Positions 27,676 through 37,308 of a stretch of 64,000 nt of DNA are shown here, one piece after another. A model generated the notes under the pieces. The model did not search any database and was not told the origin of the DNA. It was given only the letters and a program-made list of their open reading frames with translations. This stretch comes from Nitrosarchaeum sp. (GTDB taxonomy: Archaea; Thermoproteota; Nitrososphaeria; Nitrososphaerales; Nitrosopumilaceae). Made by a program: the position numbers and the translations under genes. The DNA lies in the NCBI GenBank assembly GCA_003569705.1, contig BGOU01000007.1, positions 1 to 64,000 on the forward strand, in the 5' to 3' direction. Numbering within the stretch: the stretch's first letter is position 1; the number at the start of each line of letters is the position of its first letter.

Positions 27676-28509
27676 TTATTGTGCTTCCATTCTGGCAAGC
27701 CAGTCGTCTTCATTGTTTGATGTTGCTGTTTTCACCTGTTTTGGTGGTTCTGGAATTGTTGGTAGAGATTCAGCAGCAAAGGGTACGGCTGAAGAGTAAA
27801 TGACTGGTTCTGTTGGTGCCTCTGGAAGTATGCTCTGAACTTGTGATTCAGAATTGCCCAGATATGAAACGGCTAATTCTTGGATATGTTTTTGTGGAGG
27901 TGCTGTTACGTTTAGTACTTCTGCATCAAGATCTGCAATTCTTCTCTTAACGTTTGAGATTTCTGCAGTTTCATGAGTAACATGCTCAATTAGTTCTGCA
28001 GAGCATGTCTTTACTGTCTCAAATGTATTATCAGAGATCTCATTGCTCTTGTATTGTACTTTGGCATCAAATAGCAACATCTTTGTGGACTTCAACTGTT
28101 CATCTAACTCTATCAATCTTGCTTCAAGTTTGGCTTTGATTTGTTGTTCTGCTTCATCTAATGATGCAAGTTTTGACTTGTATTTTTCATGAATTATTTC
28201 TGCATCTGCTTTCATGTCATCATTTTCTGAAACAATATCAATCAAGGCTTTTAGACGACGTAGAGTTAGTTGTTTTTCGCGAAGAAGTCTTTGAGAGTCT
28301 AGTCTCCACTTTGGAATGAATATAACAACATTGCCTTGAACTACTAGTTGCTCATATTGAATTTGCTGTAATCCTTGAGAACCGCAGTCAACGCCTACTG
28401 ATTGGATGCTTCCATCAATGTCAGTTATTGTTCCAATGACTTTGCCCATGAATGTTCCGTACATGTCTTTGACGTTTTTACCGATAATATCGATATCGTC
28501 GTGTGTCAT
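27676..28509 (-). CDS. cdvA: Cell-division protein CdvA
   Basis: The 277-residue protein has an N-terminal PRC-barrel-like beta domain (GKNVKDMYGTFMGKVIGTIT), a long central coiled coil (about 75-205) and a disordered Pro-rich tail ending DDWLARMEAQ, probably the site that binds the CdvB winged helix. It assembles at mid-cell with ESCRT-III-like proteins. As is usual in thaumarchaea, cdvB and cdvC are not adjacent. Confidence 0.88.
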   Translation of the reverse strand: MTHDDIDIIGKNVKDMYGTFMGKVIGTITDIDGSIQSVGVDCGSQGLQQIQYEQLVVQGNVVIFIPKWRLDSQRLLREKQLTLRRLKALIDIVSENDDMKADAEIIHEKYKSKLASLDEAEQQIKAKLEARLIELDEQLKSTKMLLFDAKVQYKSNEISDNTFETVKTCSAELIEHVTHETAEISNVKRRIADLDAEVLNVTAPPQKHIQELAVSYLGNSESQVQSILPEAPTEPVIYSSAVPFAAESLPTIPEPPKQVKTATSNNEDDWLARMEAQ

Positions 28510-28698
28510 GGCTTAAGGTTTAGAGATTTGTATAACCAACAAAGTGTGAGAAAGGTTACTAGTTTTGGTGAGATTATTTTGACAGCAATCAAGTTGAGAG
28601 TAATTTTAAAAAATCAAAACATTAGCCTCAGAAAAAATATCGTCGTTACCTAATCAAAACTCTTAATTTCAGAGAGAAAATCAAAGTAATTGTAAAAC

Positions 28699-29007
28699 AT
28701 GGGACTCGAGGTAGAAGATAAAATGGAATTAGAGAATTTGCTTAAAATGGCAGCAAGCCAAATTCCAAAGTATTTCAATTTAATAAACTCAACAAAGGAA
28801 AGATGGGAAATTAAAAACATGCACGAATGTATTTTTGGGATGGTATTTGAAAAATACATTCATGATTCTGGTCAGTACCTAACAAACAAAAGAATAGATG
28901 AGAATCAGCCCAATTCAGTTGAAAATACAATGGAGTTATTTGATGCAGGAATTGAAATTTTCAATGATCATGTATTAGACATTAAAAGACAAATCTACGA
29001 GAACTAG
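28699..29007 (+). CDS. Hypothetical helical protein
   Basis: The 102-residue helical protein (MGLEVEDKMELENLLKMAAS, IFGMVFEKYIHDSGQYL) has no Cys cluster or membrane segment. I do not recognise it. It is divergent from cdvA and may have its own promoter. Confidence 0.5.
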   Translation: MGLEVEDKMELENLLKMAASQIPKYFNLINSTKERWEIKNMHECIFGMVFEKYIHDSGQYLTNKRIDENQPNSVENTMELFDAGIEIFNDHVLDIKRQIYEN

Positions 29008-29109
29008 CATTTGTTTTTCTAAAAACAACATATAGTTTGAGAAAACTAACCAACATTGGAATAATTTTTGATTCATCTTTGGAAAAACATAGTTTTTAAT
29101 TTTAATTCA

Positions 29110-29286
29110 ATGAGTAAACTAGAATATTCTGAATGGCAAAATGAAGAATTTTACAAATTGGCAAAAATGAGTTTATCAGAAATCAAAGAATATGTATACA
29201 GTAAATATCCTAGCTCAAAAGCAAATTTTTTCATGAAATACAAATTACCTCAATACACGGTTTTTTTATCTAGTCCACAGACATAA
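29110..29286 (+). CDS. Small hypothetical protein, 58 residues
   Basis: From the ATG at 29110: MSKLEYSEWQNEEFYKLAKM then KEYVYSKYPSSKANFFMKYK. It is Tyr-rich and positively charged. An in-frame TTG at 29068 would add 14 unlikely residues. No family is recognised. Confidence 0.45.
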   Translation: MSKLEYSEWQNEEFYKLAKMSLSEIKEYVYSKYPSSKANFFMKYKLPQYTVFLSSPQT

Positions 29287-29351
29287 ACATATTTTTAGAA
29301 AACCCAAATAGAATTAAACTATTTTGGAGTATGATAATCCAAAATTATTCA

Positions 29352-31271
29352 CTACCAAAACTTCCACCATGATTTAGCTTTTGGCACATCAATAACAGTG
29401 CAGATTCCATCAATCAACTTTGTTCCAGTGCCGCATATTCCAAATTGAGGTTTCTCTACTTTTGGTGTTTCAATTTTTGGTGTCTTAACTTTTGGTTCAT
29501 CTAATCCAACTGCATCATAAATTGAAGAGTATTGTGGGAAGTTTGTATCAAACCATTTTTTGTAACTTGGTTCTTTGTTGTATCTATCAACATATGATTG
29601 TGGATCTTTTGATTTATCAACGAATGAGGCTAGTCCTTTTGGTTCATCTAATCCAACTGCATCATAAATTGAAGAGTATTGTGGGAAGTTTGTATCAAAC
29701 CATTTTTTGTAACTTGGTTCTTTGTTGTATCTATCAACATATGATTGTGGATCTTTTGATTTATCAACGAATGAGGCTAGTCCTAATTCTTTAGTTGGTT
29801 CTGGTGTTTTAGTTGGTTCTGGTGTTTTAGTTGGTTCTGGTGTTTTAGTTGGTTCTGGTGTTTTAGTTGGTTCTGGTGTTTTAGTTGGTTCGGGGTTATT
29901 CAAGACATCATTTACAGTAATTGTGACTGGTTGTCTATCAGTTAACGAGCCTAGAGTTACAACTATATCAAATACATATGATTTTGCACCTTGTGAATCA
30001 CTTGGAGTCCATGCAAACATGCCATTGTTGGAGTTAATTTTTGCACCTAGTGGAGGATTTTTGTCCAGACTAAAAACAAGACCGCTTAATGATGTGTCAG
30101 TTACTTTGGCAGCAAACGACAAAGATTTACCTTCATCAATTGTTAATTTACCCAATGAATTTAGTTTAAGAGTAGTAATTGGTGTTGCCGTAGATTCATT
30201 AGATGCAGCACTTGTACCTGCTGAATTTATCGCATATACTTTGTAGGTGTATTTTGAGTTTGCGATGAGATTTGTATGAGAGTATGTTTTTGTCGTGCTC
30301 TTTGTATCTGCTACTAATGTAGAATTAGAGCCAGAGTCTTTTTTTACTTCAATTTTATAACCAGTGATTGGAGAGTTACCATCAGAGGATGGCAGACTCC
30401 AAGAAAGATCAATCTGAGTTGAAGAAATACTTGTTGCAGTTAATTTTATCGGAGATGTTGGAACTGTGATTATTTGTACAGTAGCAGATGATGGAGTAGA
30501 GGGCACATCAACTGATGTTATTTTTGGAGTTGCAGATGCAGTATTTGACGGTTCAGTAAAACCAGTACCAATATTTGCCACAACTACAAATGAGTATGAC
30601 TTGTCAGTTTTCAGATTAGATACAATGTAAGTGGTTGTAGTTTTATCATTAGTTTTACCAACAGTATCATAAACACCAGTTCCAAGTACACGTTGAATTT
30701 CATAATCACTTATTGACTGACCAAATGTGTTGGACGGAGGATACCATGAAAGTCTAATCTTAGTAGGATCAATTGCAGTAGCAGTCAATCCACCTGGGAC
30801 TGTTGTCGCTGCTGGCTTGACAGATGAACTTGATATGGGATTGCTGATGCCTTTTGAATTTATTGCAGATACTTGATAAAAGTAAGTTTTACTAGAATCC
30901 AGACCTTGATGTATAAATGATGTAGTTGTGGTTTTGGTGTCTGCAGTTATAGTAGTATAACTATCAGTACCTATTTTGTATTCAATTTTATAACCTGTTA
31001 TAGCGGTCATGTTCTTACTAAGAACAGGTTCATCCCAAATTAAGATAATAGACGATGGAGAAATAGGTGAAATCTTAAGATTGGTTGGAGAACTTGGTGC
31101 AATAGAGGTAGAATTTAATGCAAATGCCTGAAATCGGTTATTATCAGAGGCTACAACGTATAATAAATTATTTTTTGTGTCTAATGTTAGTCCCGATGCA
31201 GAACCAATTAAAAGCAATAAACTAAGGCACAAAATAACAGATAATTTTCTATTCAAAGTACAAAGGTTCAA
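29352..31271 (-). CDS. Secreted multi-domain protein: three fibronectin-III domains, PEPTKT repeats, duplicated module
   Basis: The 639-residue protein has a signal peptide (ending SASG), a short NHL/SMP30-like start (LDTKNNLLYVVASDNNRFQA), three FnIII domains (about 56-155, 155-250, 270-365, each with W.PPS and Y..Y..AIN motifs), a cadherin-like segment (IDEGKSLSFAAKV), about six PEPTKT repeats, two copies of a 49-residue module (LASFVDKSKDPQSYVDRYNK) and a Cys-containing end with ICGTGTKLIDGICTV. It is probably cell-wall exposed. Confidence 0.75.
   Translation of the reverse strand: MNLCTLNRKLSVILCLSLLLLIGSASGLTLDTKNNLLYVVASDNNRFQAFALNSTSIAPSSPTNLKISPISPSSIILIWDEPVLSKNMTAITGYKIEYKIGTDSYTTITADTKTTTTSFIHQGLDSSKTYFYQVSAINSKGISNPISSSSVKPAATTVPGGLTATAIDPTKIRLSWYPPSNTFGQSISDYEIQRVLGTGVYDTVGKTNDKTTTTYIVSNLKTDKSYSFVVVANIGTGFTEPSNTASATPKITSVDVPSTPSSATVQIITVPTSPIKLTATSISSTQIDLSWSLPSSDGNSPITGYKIEVKKDSGSNSTLVADTKSTTKTYSHTNLIANSKYTYKVYAINSAGTSAASNESTATPITTLKLNSLGKLTIDEGKSLSFAAKVTDTSLSGLVFSLDKNPPLGAKINSNNGMFAWTPSDSQGAKSYVFDIVVTLGSLTDRQPVTITVNDVLNNPEPTKTPEPTKTPEPTKTPEPTKTPEPTKTPEPTKELGLASFVDKSKDPQSYVDRYNKEPSYKKWFDTNFPQYSSIYDAVGLDEPKGLASFVDKSKDPQSYVDRYNKEPSYKKWFDTNFPQYSSIYDAVGLDEPKVKTPKIETPKVEKPQFGICGTGTKLIDGICTVIDVPKAKSWWKFW
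29490..29784. repeat. 147-bp direct repeat (two copies)
   Basis: The unit beginning ttttggttcatctaatcc at 29490 recurs at 29637, period 147 bases. I see no difference across most of the unit. It encodes the duplicated 49-residue module of the FnIII protein. Confidence 0.85.
29789..29890. repeat. 18-bp tandem repeat encoding PEPTKT
   Basis: About five to six copies of ttagttggttctggtgtt, nearly identical, encode the Pro/Thr/Glu/Lys linker of the FnIII protein. Such repeats expand by slippage. Confidence 0.85.
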
Positions 31272-31454
31272 TTAAATCCAAATTTAATAAATTATATAAT
31301 AAATTTCACTACCCATTTGATCAATTGTGATCAACATTTGACATTACAGAACAAGAATAACTCCACCATAGAATCAATGTGTAGATTTATCACCATATTT
31401 ACATTGGACAACATATAGAAGTGGGCATAACATAGATATTCAAAATTCTCTTGT

Positions 31455-32432
31455 TTATTCTTGTTTTACAGTTTTTGGTTTTAGTAATGAAGCCACAACG
31501 ACTGTTGCAAGAATTACAAACACAATAATCAACGAGGTTATAGTTGGGATAGGATAAAGTTCTGAAATTATCATCTTTGTTCCAATAAATAATAACAACA
31601 CAATTAGTCCGGGCTTGAGATAGTGGAATTTTTCCATCATGCCTCCAATTAAAAAGTACAATGCTCTTAAACCTAAAATCGCAAATACGTTTGATGTGAT
31701 TACTATGAATGGGTCTCTAGTTATTGATAAAACAGCAGGAATAGAATCCATTGCAAATACCAAATCAGTCAACTCAATAATTGCAAGTGCAACTAGTAAT
31801 GGAGTAGCATGCATTATTCCGTTAATTGGTACAATGAACTTGTTTCCAACTAGACTAAGATTGACGGGCATGAATTTTTTTAGAAATCTAACTGCGATAT
31901 TTTTTTCTAGTTCAATTTTCTTTTCTTCTTTTTGAATAATCATTCTAATTGAAGTGTACCAGAGTAATCCACCAAAAATGTAGATCATCCAATGAAAGTG
32001 ATCCAGTAAAGATGCACCGACAAGAATTAACACTATTCTCATTGCAATGGCACTTAAAATTCCAAATGAGAGAACCCTGTGCTGATACTTGTGAGGAATT
32101 CCCAGTGTAGTAAATACCAGTAAAAACACAAACATGTTATCAACGCTAAGTGATTTTTCTAGAGCATAACCAGTGACAAACTCCATCATCTTATCATTGC
32201 CTAGTGCAAAGTAGATCACACCCGCAAAGACACCTGCAAGGGAGATCCAAGTAAGTGTCCAACCAAGAGCCTCTTTGCTAGACATTACATGTTCTGTTTC
32301 AGTTTGGGTTGTTTTGCTTAATTTTCTCTTAATTTTATGGAATAACCCAAGATCAATTGCTATTGTAACTGACAGAATTACAAAAAAGACAATCCAAAGT
32401 TCTAATGTGATCACGCCTGACTCTATTGGCAA
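31455..32432 (-). CDS. TerC-family integral membrane protein
   Basis: The 325-residue protein has seven to nine membrane helices and the TerC signature acidic motifs LEKSLSVDNMFVFLLVF and IELTDLVFAMDSIPAVLSIT. TerC proteins are linked to metal-ion homeostasis, such as manganese export, and to tellurium resistance. TTATGG-flanked A/T-rich DNA lies upstream. Specificity is inferred from the family. Confidence 0.88.
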   Translation of the reverse strand: MPIESGVITLELWIVFFVILSVTIAIDLGLFHKIKRKLSKTTQTETEHVMSSKEALGWTLTWISLAGVFAGVIYFALGNDKMMEFVTGYALEKSLSVDNMFVFLLVFTTLGIPHKYQHRVLSFGILSAIAMRIVLILVGASLLDHFHWMIYIFGGLLWYTSIRMIIQKEEKKIELEKNIAVRFLKKFMPVNLSLVGNKFIVPINGIMHATPLLVALAIIELTDLVFAMDSIPAVLSITRDPFIVITSNVFAILGLRALYFLIGGMMEKFHYLKPGLIVLLLFIGTKMIISELYPIPTITSLIIVFVILATVVVASLLKPKTVKQE

Positions 32433-32520
32433 ATTGATTCAATTCGTTTAGGTTATGATTATAAATCAATCTTGGAATTTTTCAAAATTTGAACAGATGT
32501 ATTTCAGACCCTAAACAGAT

Positions 32521-33084
32521 CTATGTTGTGTCTGTTGTCCAACCTCTTTCAAACAATCGTGCTTTTGTTTCTAGTTTTACACAAGCTGGTGAACTATCAG
32601 TATTTTTTATGATTAAGACAAGCCAGGGCCTACAGGATACCAGATCAGATTTTACTCCGTTTTTTGATTGTTTTAATGGTGGCAAAACAATTTCGTTTTT
32701 ATTTTTAGATACGCTAATTGTTGCAACATATTCTTCTGATATATCCTTGGAACTTGTAGGATAGGGTAGGATATCAATGAGGTTAATTTTGTATGAATCT
32801 ACATAGGAAGTAGTATTTTCACCCGTGGTTAGCATTATTGTTTGATGTTGCTTTTGATCGTAAATATCAAGTGTGACAGATGCACGCCCTTCCCAAACAC
32901 ATGTAACATCTGAGGGACATCTTGAATCTTCAATTTTAGAAAACGTTACAGCAAGATTATCAACAGATAATGTTTGATGTATTTTTATCATAAAAGGATC
33001 ATCAAGGGTTATTTCTTTAGACTCTAAGGCAAATGAGAATCCCACAGTTCCAATCAAAATCAAAAAAATTACAAGATATTTCAT
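32521..33084 (-). CDS. Secreted protein with a CPSDVTCVWEG motif
   Basis: The 187-residue protein has a signal peptide (MKYLVIFLILIGTVGFSFAL) and a beta-rich body with DSRCPSDVTCVWEGRASVTL. That Cys-x5-Cys-VW motif is common in small exported proteins of bacteria and archaea with an unknown beta-barrel-like fold. Two further Cys (SCRPW, PACVK) may form a second disulfide. Confidence 0.7.
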   Translation of the reverse strand: MKYLVIFLILIGTVGFSFALESKEITLDDPFMIKIHQTLSVDNLAVTFSKIEDSRCPSDVTCVWEGRASVTLDIYDQKQHQTIMLTTGENTTSYVDSYKINLIDILPYPTSSKDISEEYVATISVSKNKNEIVLPPLKQSKNGVKSDLVSCRPWLVLIIKNTDSSPACVKLETKARLFERGWTTDTT

Positions 33085-33364
33085 GATTTAATTAAATAAA
33101 GGATTAGAAGTTCATAAGGTCTTCTAATCTTTTGTAAATAGACGGCATGAGGTAATGGTCGAGAAAACCTCAGCCCATCTATTTGATGTGTATTATCCAA
33201 ATTAGAATAAAAGACTCGCGTAGAAATCATCAGTGAACTAAATATTAAATTGTCAAAATAGTTGCAATCGTAACTATCACCAAGAGAAATCGTTTTTAGT
33301 CTTAAGATCAAATTTCATAATCAGATATTTCAACTCATATTGATAAAATGCAATATATCTAAAA

Positions 33365-33523
33365 TCAACACACTAGACTTTTGTTTGCACATAAAGAATG
33401 AATTGGATCATCAACGTATTTGAGGCAAAATTTACATTGTAATTGAATAGGTTGAGTACAAACTTTACAGAGTTTTACAATATGTAATATTTGGCCACAA
33501 TTACGGCATGAATCAACCCTCAT
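33365..33523 (-). CDS. Double zinc-ribbon microprotein, 52 residues
   Basis: MRVDSCRNCGQILHIVKLCK continues with CTQPIQLQCKFCLKYVDDPI and ends HSLCANKSLVC. There are two CxxC pairs (CRNC, CKVC), a third CKFC and two terminal Cys, enough for two zinc sites. The start and stop are clean. It probably binds zinc; function unknown. Confidence 0.6.
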   Translation of the reverse strand: MRVDSCRNCGQILHIVKLCKVCTQPIQLQCKFCLKYVDDPIHSLCANKSLVC

Positions 33524-33704
33524 AGTGTAATTTTGTGAAAATTTCTATTAGATCTTTTGTATGTATTTTATGTACAACAATGATCAATACAGATTTCACA
33601 TAAACCTAAGATGTCTTTTATTCTCTTTCAATCCAGTCTAATCTGGTGTCCCCTCATGAAGTATCTCTAAAAAAGAAGGTCAAACTGAAATTTTTTACAG
33701 GAAC

Positions 33705-33748
33705 AGTGTCCGATATGATCGCGCTAATTTAGGCTCATATCTGACACT
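33705..33748. promoter_or_regulatory. 14-bp near-perfect inverted repeat upstream of a small gene
   Basis: The arm agtgtccgatatga at 33705-33718 is mirrored by tcatatctgacact at 33735-33748, 13 of 14 positions paired, around a 16-base loop. It ends 27 bases before the ATG of the gene at 33776. It could be a transcription-factor operator or an RNA hairpin. A weak frame, GTG at 33646 to TAG at 33732, overlaps it. Confidence 0.6.
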
Positions 33749-33775
33749 AGGAGTTATTTTAAAATTCAACGATAA

Positions 33776-34072
33776 ATGATGGACAGTATGATCCAGCGAG
33801 AAGAACTAGAATATATTTTGAATTTTGTAGCAAAGAGATGGGTAGACATTACAAAAGACCCAAACAACAAAGTCATGGAAACACTGCCAAATAATTTTTG
33901 GATGAATTCTGTTGGTGGAAAAGCAGGAAAAGGTAGATGGATAACCGCATTAATGTATACAGAAAATGAATCAGACGCAAATGCATTCAAAGAGGTACTA
34001 CTAAGATGGCAGACAAAAGGGATGGAAAAAAATCAAGCCCCCGATCTGATTCAAATTGGAAAAAAGAAATAG
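33776..34072 (+). CDS. Hypothetical protein, 98 residues
   Basis: MMDSMIQREELEYILNFVAK, FWMNSVGGKAGKGRWITALM and a basic C-terminus. It is soluble and alpha/beta. I recognise no family. It lies 11 bases before the thyX-like gene, so the two are probably one transcript and it may act in the same process. Confidence 0.55.
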   Translation: MMDSMIQREELEYILNFVAKRWVDITKDPNNKVMETLPNNFWMNSVGGKAGKGRWITALMYTENESDANAFKEVLLRWQTKGMEKNQAPDLIQIGKKK

Positions 34073-34083
34073 ACTATTAATAA

Positions 34084-35721
34084 TTGGAAAACCTGACAAC
34101 CGTATTGTCCGAATTTTCAATTAAAGAAAAAAAGATTCTATCCAATCATTTTTCAAATGCGGATGACAATGTATTTGCAATAATCACACCAAGACAAGTT
34201 GATCGAGGTGCATTGATGTCAAGGTATAGCAGAACAGACAAAAGCATGCGCAGGATATTTTTAGATGAATTTTTACAAAATAAAAACAGGGGGGAGGAAT
34301 TTTACAACCGCGTATTAATAGAGTATGGCGATGATTCAGTTGCAGAATTAGGTGAAGCTCAAATTGCAATTGAGGGACTCTCAAATATCGCAGTTAAAAA
34401 AATAGAAGACAGAAGAATAGGATTATCATATTTAGAGAAATCATCAAGATATGTGGCATGGAATAAAAAAATAAATGGAAAATATAGATTCCACAGAGAG
34501 CCAGTTTTAATGAAATCAAAATTCGGAGATGTGTATGAAGAGACATGTAATTTTTCATTTGATATCTATTCAAAAAATATTGAGCCCATGGTAAAGTACA
34601 TACGAGAAAAATATCCAATTGAAAAATATACTTTTAAGGACTCAAAAGATAGTACAGAAAAATTATTTCCCAAACTAAAAGGGGAAAATGACATTAAATC
34701 TGCAAATATGATTTACAATGGCTCAACAAAAGCAAAAGCGTTGGATATTCTACGTGGGCTTTTACCAGCATCCACATTAACTAATGTGGGAATTACAGGA
34801 AATGGACGTGCTTTTGAATACCTCCTTACAATACTTGCATCATCAGAACTAGAAGAAGAGCAAGATTTAGCCTCAAAAATCAAAAAAGAACTCGATACAA
34901 CTATCAAAGCGTTTGTTAGAAGAGCAGATGACAAATATGGAAGAGCATTTCAAAATTATCTACAACAGATCAAAAAAGCATCAAAGACAGTAACAAAAGA
35001 AATTAAACCAAAAATAACAGAAGGTGTGAGAACACATCTAGTTGATCATGAATCAGAAAAAATAGCCATAGACAAAATAATTACAAGTATAATCTATGAG
35101 CAGTCTCCAAGTACATCATATAGTATCATAATGCAACAAGTAAAAAAATTATCAGATGAAAAGAAAATAAAAATAATTAATACATTTACAAAACTACGTA
35201 AAAATAGACGCCATAGACCATCAAGAGCATTTGAAAGTGTATACTATACATTTGATCTGCTCAATAATTTTGGAATGTTCAGGGATTTTCACAGACATAG
35301 AGCACTGACATTAGAAAGACAGTTACTCACAACAGATCACGGGTATAACATTCCAAATGAAATCAAAGTTCTTGGAATTGAAAAAGATTATAGAGAATGC
35401 ATGTTAAAAACAAAACAGACATTTGATAAAATAAGAATAAAATATCCAGAGCAGGGACAGTATGTTGTTAACTTTGCATATAACTATCCATATTTTATGA
35501 AATTTAATCTTCGAGAAGCATGTCATTTAATAGAATTAAGAACTGTCCCACAAGGACATGCTGATTACAGACGAGTTGCACAACAAATGTTCAAAGAGAT
35601 CAACAGAATTCATCCCAACTTGAGCAAAATAATGAAATTCGTAGATTTGAAAGAATATGATTTAGAGAGATTTGAATCAGAAAAAAGATCGGAAGAAAAA
35701 AGAAAGACCCTTAAAAAATAG
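34084..35721 (+). CDS. ThyX-like (flavin-dependent thymidylate synthase family) tandem protein
   Basis: The 545-residue protein has two ThyX-like halves. The first has [40 protein letters not shown]; the second has [16 protein letters not shown] and [40 protein letters not shown]. Classical ThyX (about 220 residues) carries RHRx7S; here the equivalent is [12 protein letters not shown], which lacks the serine-rich end. Start is TTG at 34084. It may make dTMP or be a derived paralogue. Confidence 0.75.
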   Translation: MENLTTVLSEFSIKEKKILSNHFSNADDNVFAIITPRQVDRGALMSRYSRTDKSMRRIFLDEFLQNKNRGEEFYNRVLIEYGDDSVAELGEAQIAIEGLSNIAVKKIEDRRIGLSYLEKSSRYVAWNKKINGKYRFHREPVLMKSKFGDVYEETCNFSFDIYSKNIEPMVKYIREKYPIEKYTFKDSKDSTEKLFPKLKGENDIKSANMIYNGSTKAKALDILRGLLPASTLTNVGITGNGRAFEYLLTILASSELEEEQDLASKIKKELDTTIKAFVRRADDKYGRAFQNYLQQIKKASKTVTKEIKPKITEGVRTHLVDHESEKIAIDKIITSIIYEQSPSTSYSIIMQQVKKLSDEKKIKIINTFTKLRKNRRHRPSRAFESVYYTFDLLNNFGMFRDFHRHRALTLERQLLTTDHGYNIPNEIKVLGIEKDYRECMLKTKQTFDKIRIKYPEQGQYVVNFAYNYPYFMKFNLREACHLIELRTVPQGHADYRRVAQQMFKEINRIHPNLSKIMKFVDLKEYDLERFESEKRSEEKRKTLKK

Positions 35722-35756
35722 AAAATATTCTAATACAATAAAAATAAGACAAAAGC

Positions 35757-36158
35757 ATGGCAGATAAAATTGTAAAAACACCTAAAGAATGGAAAGAAAC
35801 ACTAACACCTGAGCAATTTGAGGTGTGCATCAACAAGGGTACAGAACCGCCATTTACTGGAAAATATTACGACAGTAAAGAAAAAGGCACTTACAAGTGT
35901 GTCTGTTGTGGAGAACCACTATTCAAATCAGATACAAAATATGATTCAGGTTCTGGATGGCCAAGTTTTTGGCAACCTCTTTCAGATGAAAACATAGAGC
36001 ACATATCAGATACAGCCTATGGGATGATACGTACAGAAGTAAACTGTAAGAAATGCGGTGCACATCTAGGTCATGTTTTTGATGATGGACCAAAGCCAAC
36101 CAATCTCAGATACTGTATTAACTCAATTTCACTTGAACTTGACAAGAATGATAAGTAA
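35757..36158 (+). CDS. msrB: Peptide-methionine (R)-S-oxide reductase
   Basis: Repairs methionine-R-sulfoxide in proteins. The 133-residue protein has the zinc Cys pairs ([18 protein letters not shown]), substrate residues SGSGWPSFW, and the catalytic cysteine in [12 protein letters not shown]. Length and order are canonical. The reductant is probably thioredoxin. Confidence 0.95.
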   Translation: MADKIVKTPKEWKETLTPEQFEVCINKGTEPPFTGKYYDSKEKGTYKCVCCGEPLFKSDTKYDSGSGWPSFWQPLSDENIEHISDTAYGMIRTEVNCKKCGAHLGHVFDDGPKPTNLRYCINSISLELDKNDK

Positions 36159-36273
36159 AATGGAGTCATCAGTCACTTTTGAGCACAGAAAATATTTCCA
36201 AGTGCATTCAAAAATTATTAATAAAACACAATCAATGGTAAGAAAATCAAAGAAAAAAAATGATTCACAATAA
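36148..36273 (+). CDS. Possible 41-residue basic microprotein
   Basis: ATG at 36148 overlaps the end of msrB by 11 bases and reads [20 protein letters not shown], ending with a Lys-rich SKKKNDSQ. A second ATG at 36160 gives 37 residues. It fills the 139-base gap between msrB and the homoserine dehydrogenase gene, all on one strand. No family support. Confidence 0.35.
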   Translation: MISKMESSVTFEHRKYFQVHSKIINKTQSMVRKSKKKNDSQ

Positions 36274-36297
36274 CAAATCAGAAAGGAAAGAAGAAAT

Positions 36298-37308
36298 TTG
36301 AGAATAATACTTTGTGGGTTTGGCGTTGTTGGTCAAAGCTTGGTAAAATTATTTGATTCAAGATCAGAGGATCTTTATGCAAAATATGGATTAAAACCAC
36401 GAGTTGTAGGTGTCTTTGATAGTAAAGGAAGTGCAGTAGATACATCAGGATTGGAATTAGAAAGACTGATAGAAGTAAAGAAAAAATTTGGAACCGTAAA
36501 AAATTATGCCAAAACAAAAAACAGCATGTCAGGAATAGACATGATCAAGAATGTAGATGCAGATGTGGTAATTGAGACTACTGCTAGTAATTACAAAGAT
36601 GCAGAGCCTGGAATGACTCACATAACAACTGCAATGAAAAGAAGAATGCATGTTATATCTGTAAACAAAGGTCCACTAGCATTAGCATTTCCATCATTAA
36701 TGGAACTGGCAACATACAATCAAGTCATCTTCAAGTTTAGTGGAACGGTAGGTGGTGGAACTCCAATTTTAGATTATGCAAAAAATAGTCTCAGGGGTGA
36801 AAGAATCACATCTTTTTCAGGTATACTAAATGGAACAACAAATTATATTTTAACAAATATGACAAACGGGTTATCATTTGATACTGCTTTAAAAGATGCA
36901 AAAGACAAAGGGTATGTCGAAGCAGATGAATCATTAGATTTGGATGGGTTGGATGCAGCTGCAAAATTAGTAATTCTTGCAAATTGGGTCATGGACATGA
37001 AAGTGACAATGCCAGATATCAATTGTAAGGGAATTCGCAATGTAACAACTGACGATATCAAAAAAGCAAGAAAAAACAATTGTGCGGTAAAATTAATTGC
37101 CTCATGTAATAAAGAACTCATAGTAGAACCAAAAGAAGTATCAGTAGATGATCCATTATGTGTTAATGGAACATTAAACGCTATTGCATTTACATCAGAA
37201 CATTCTGGCACTCAAACAATTATTGGAAAAGGTGCAGGAGGGATGGAAACTGCAAGTTCAATTCTCAGAGATTTGTTAGACATCAGACAAGAGATAGCAA
37301 AAATTTGA
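36298..37308 (+). CDS. hom: Homoserine dehydrogenase
   Basis: Reduces aspartate semialdehyde to homoserine for threonine and methionine. The 336-residue protein starts at TTG with the NAD(P) fold RIILCGFGVVGQSLVKLF and has TANKGPLA-like VSVNKGPLALAF (here ISVNKGPLA), GGTPILDY, GILNGTTNYILT and DLDGLDAAAKLVIL, all signatures. It lacks the C-terminal ACT domain, as in short archaeal forms. Confidence 0.93.
   Translation: MRIILCGFGVVGQSLVKLFDSRSEDLYAKYGLKPRVVGVFDSKGSAVDTSGLELERLIEVKKKFGTVKNYAKTKNSMSGIDMIKNVDADVVIETTASNYKDAEPGMTHITTAMKRRMHVISVNKGPLALAFPSLMELATYNQVIFKFSGTVGGGTPILDYAKNSLRGERITSFSGILNGTTNYILTNMTNGLSFDTALKDAKDKGYVEADESLDLDGLDAAAKLVILANWVMDMKVTMPDINCKGIRNVTTDDIKKARKNNCAVKLIASCNKELIVEPKEVSVDDPLCVNGTLNAIAFTSEHSGTQTIIGKGAGGMETASSILRDLLDIRQEIAKI

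Noticed and set aside
33081-33311. 76-residue minus frame upstream of the CVWEG secreted gene
   Set aside because: It overlaps the start region of a clear gene, has no family pattern and reads like random AT-rich sequence.
33549-33775. Possible remnant of a mobile element around the 33705 inverted repeat
   Set aside because: There is no transposase frame or target-site duplication; the repeat is too short to call terminal repeats.
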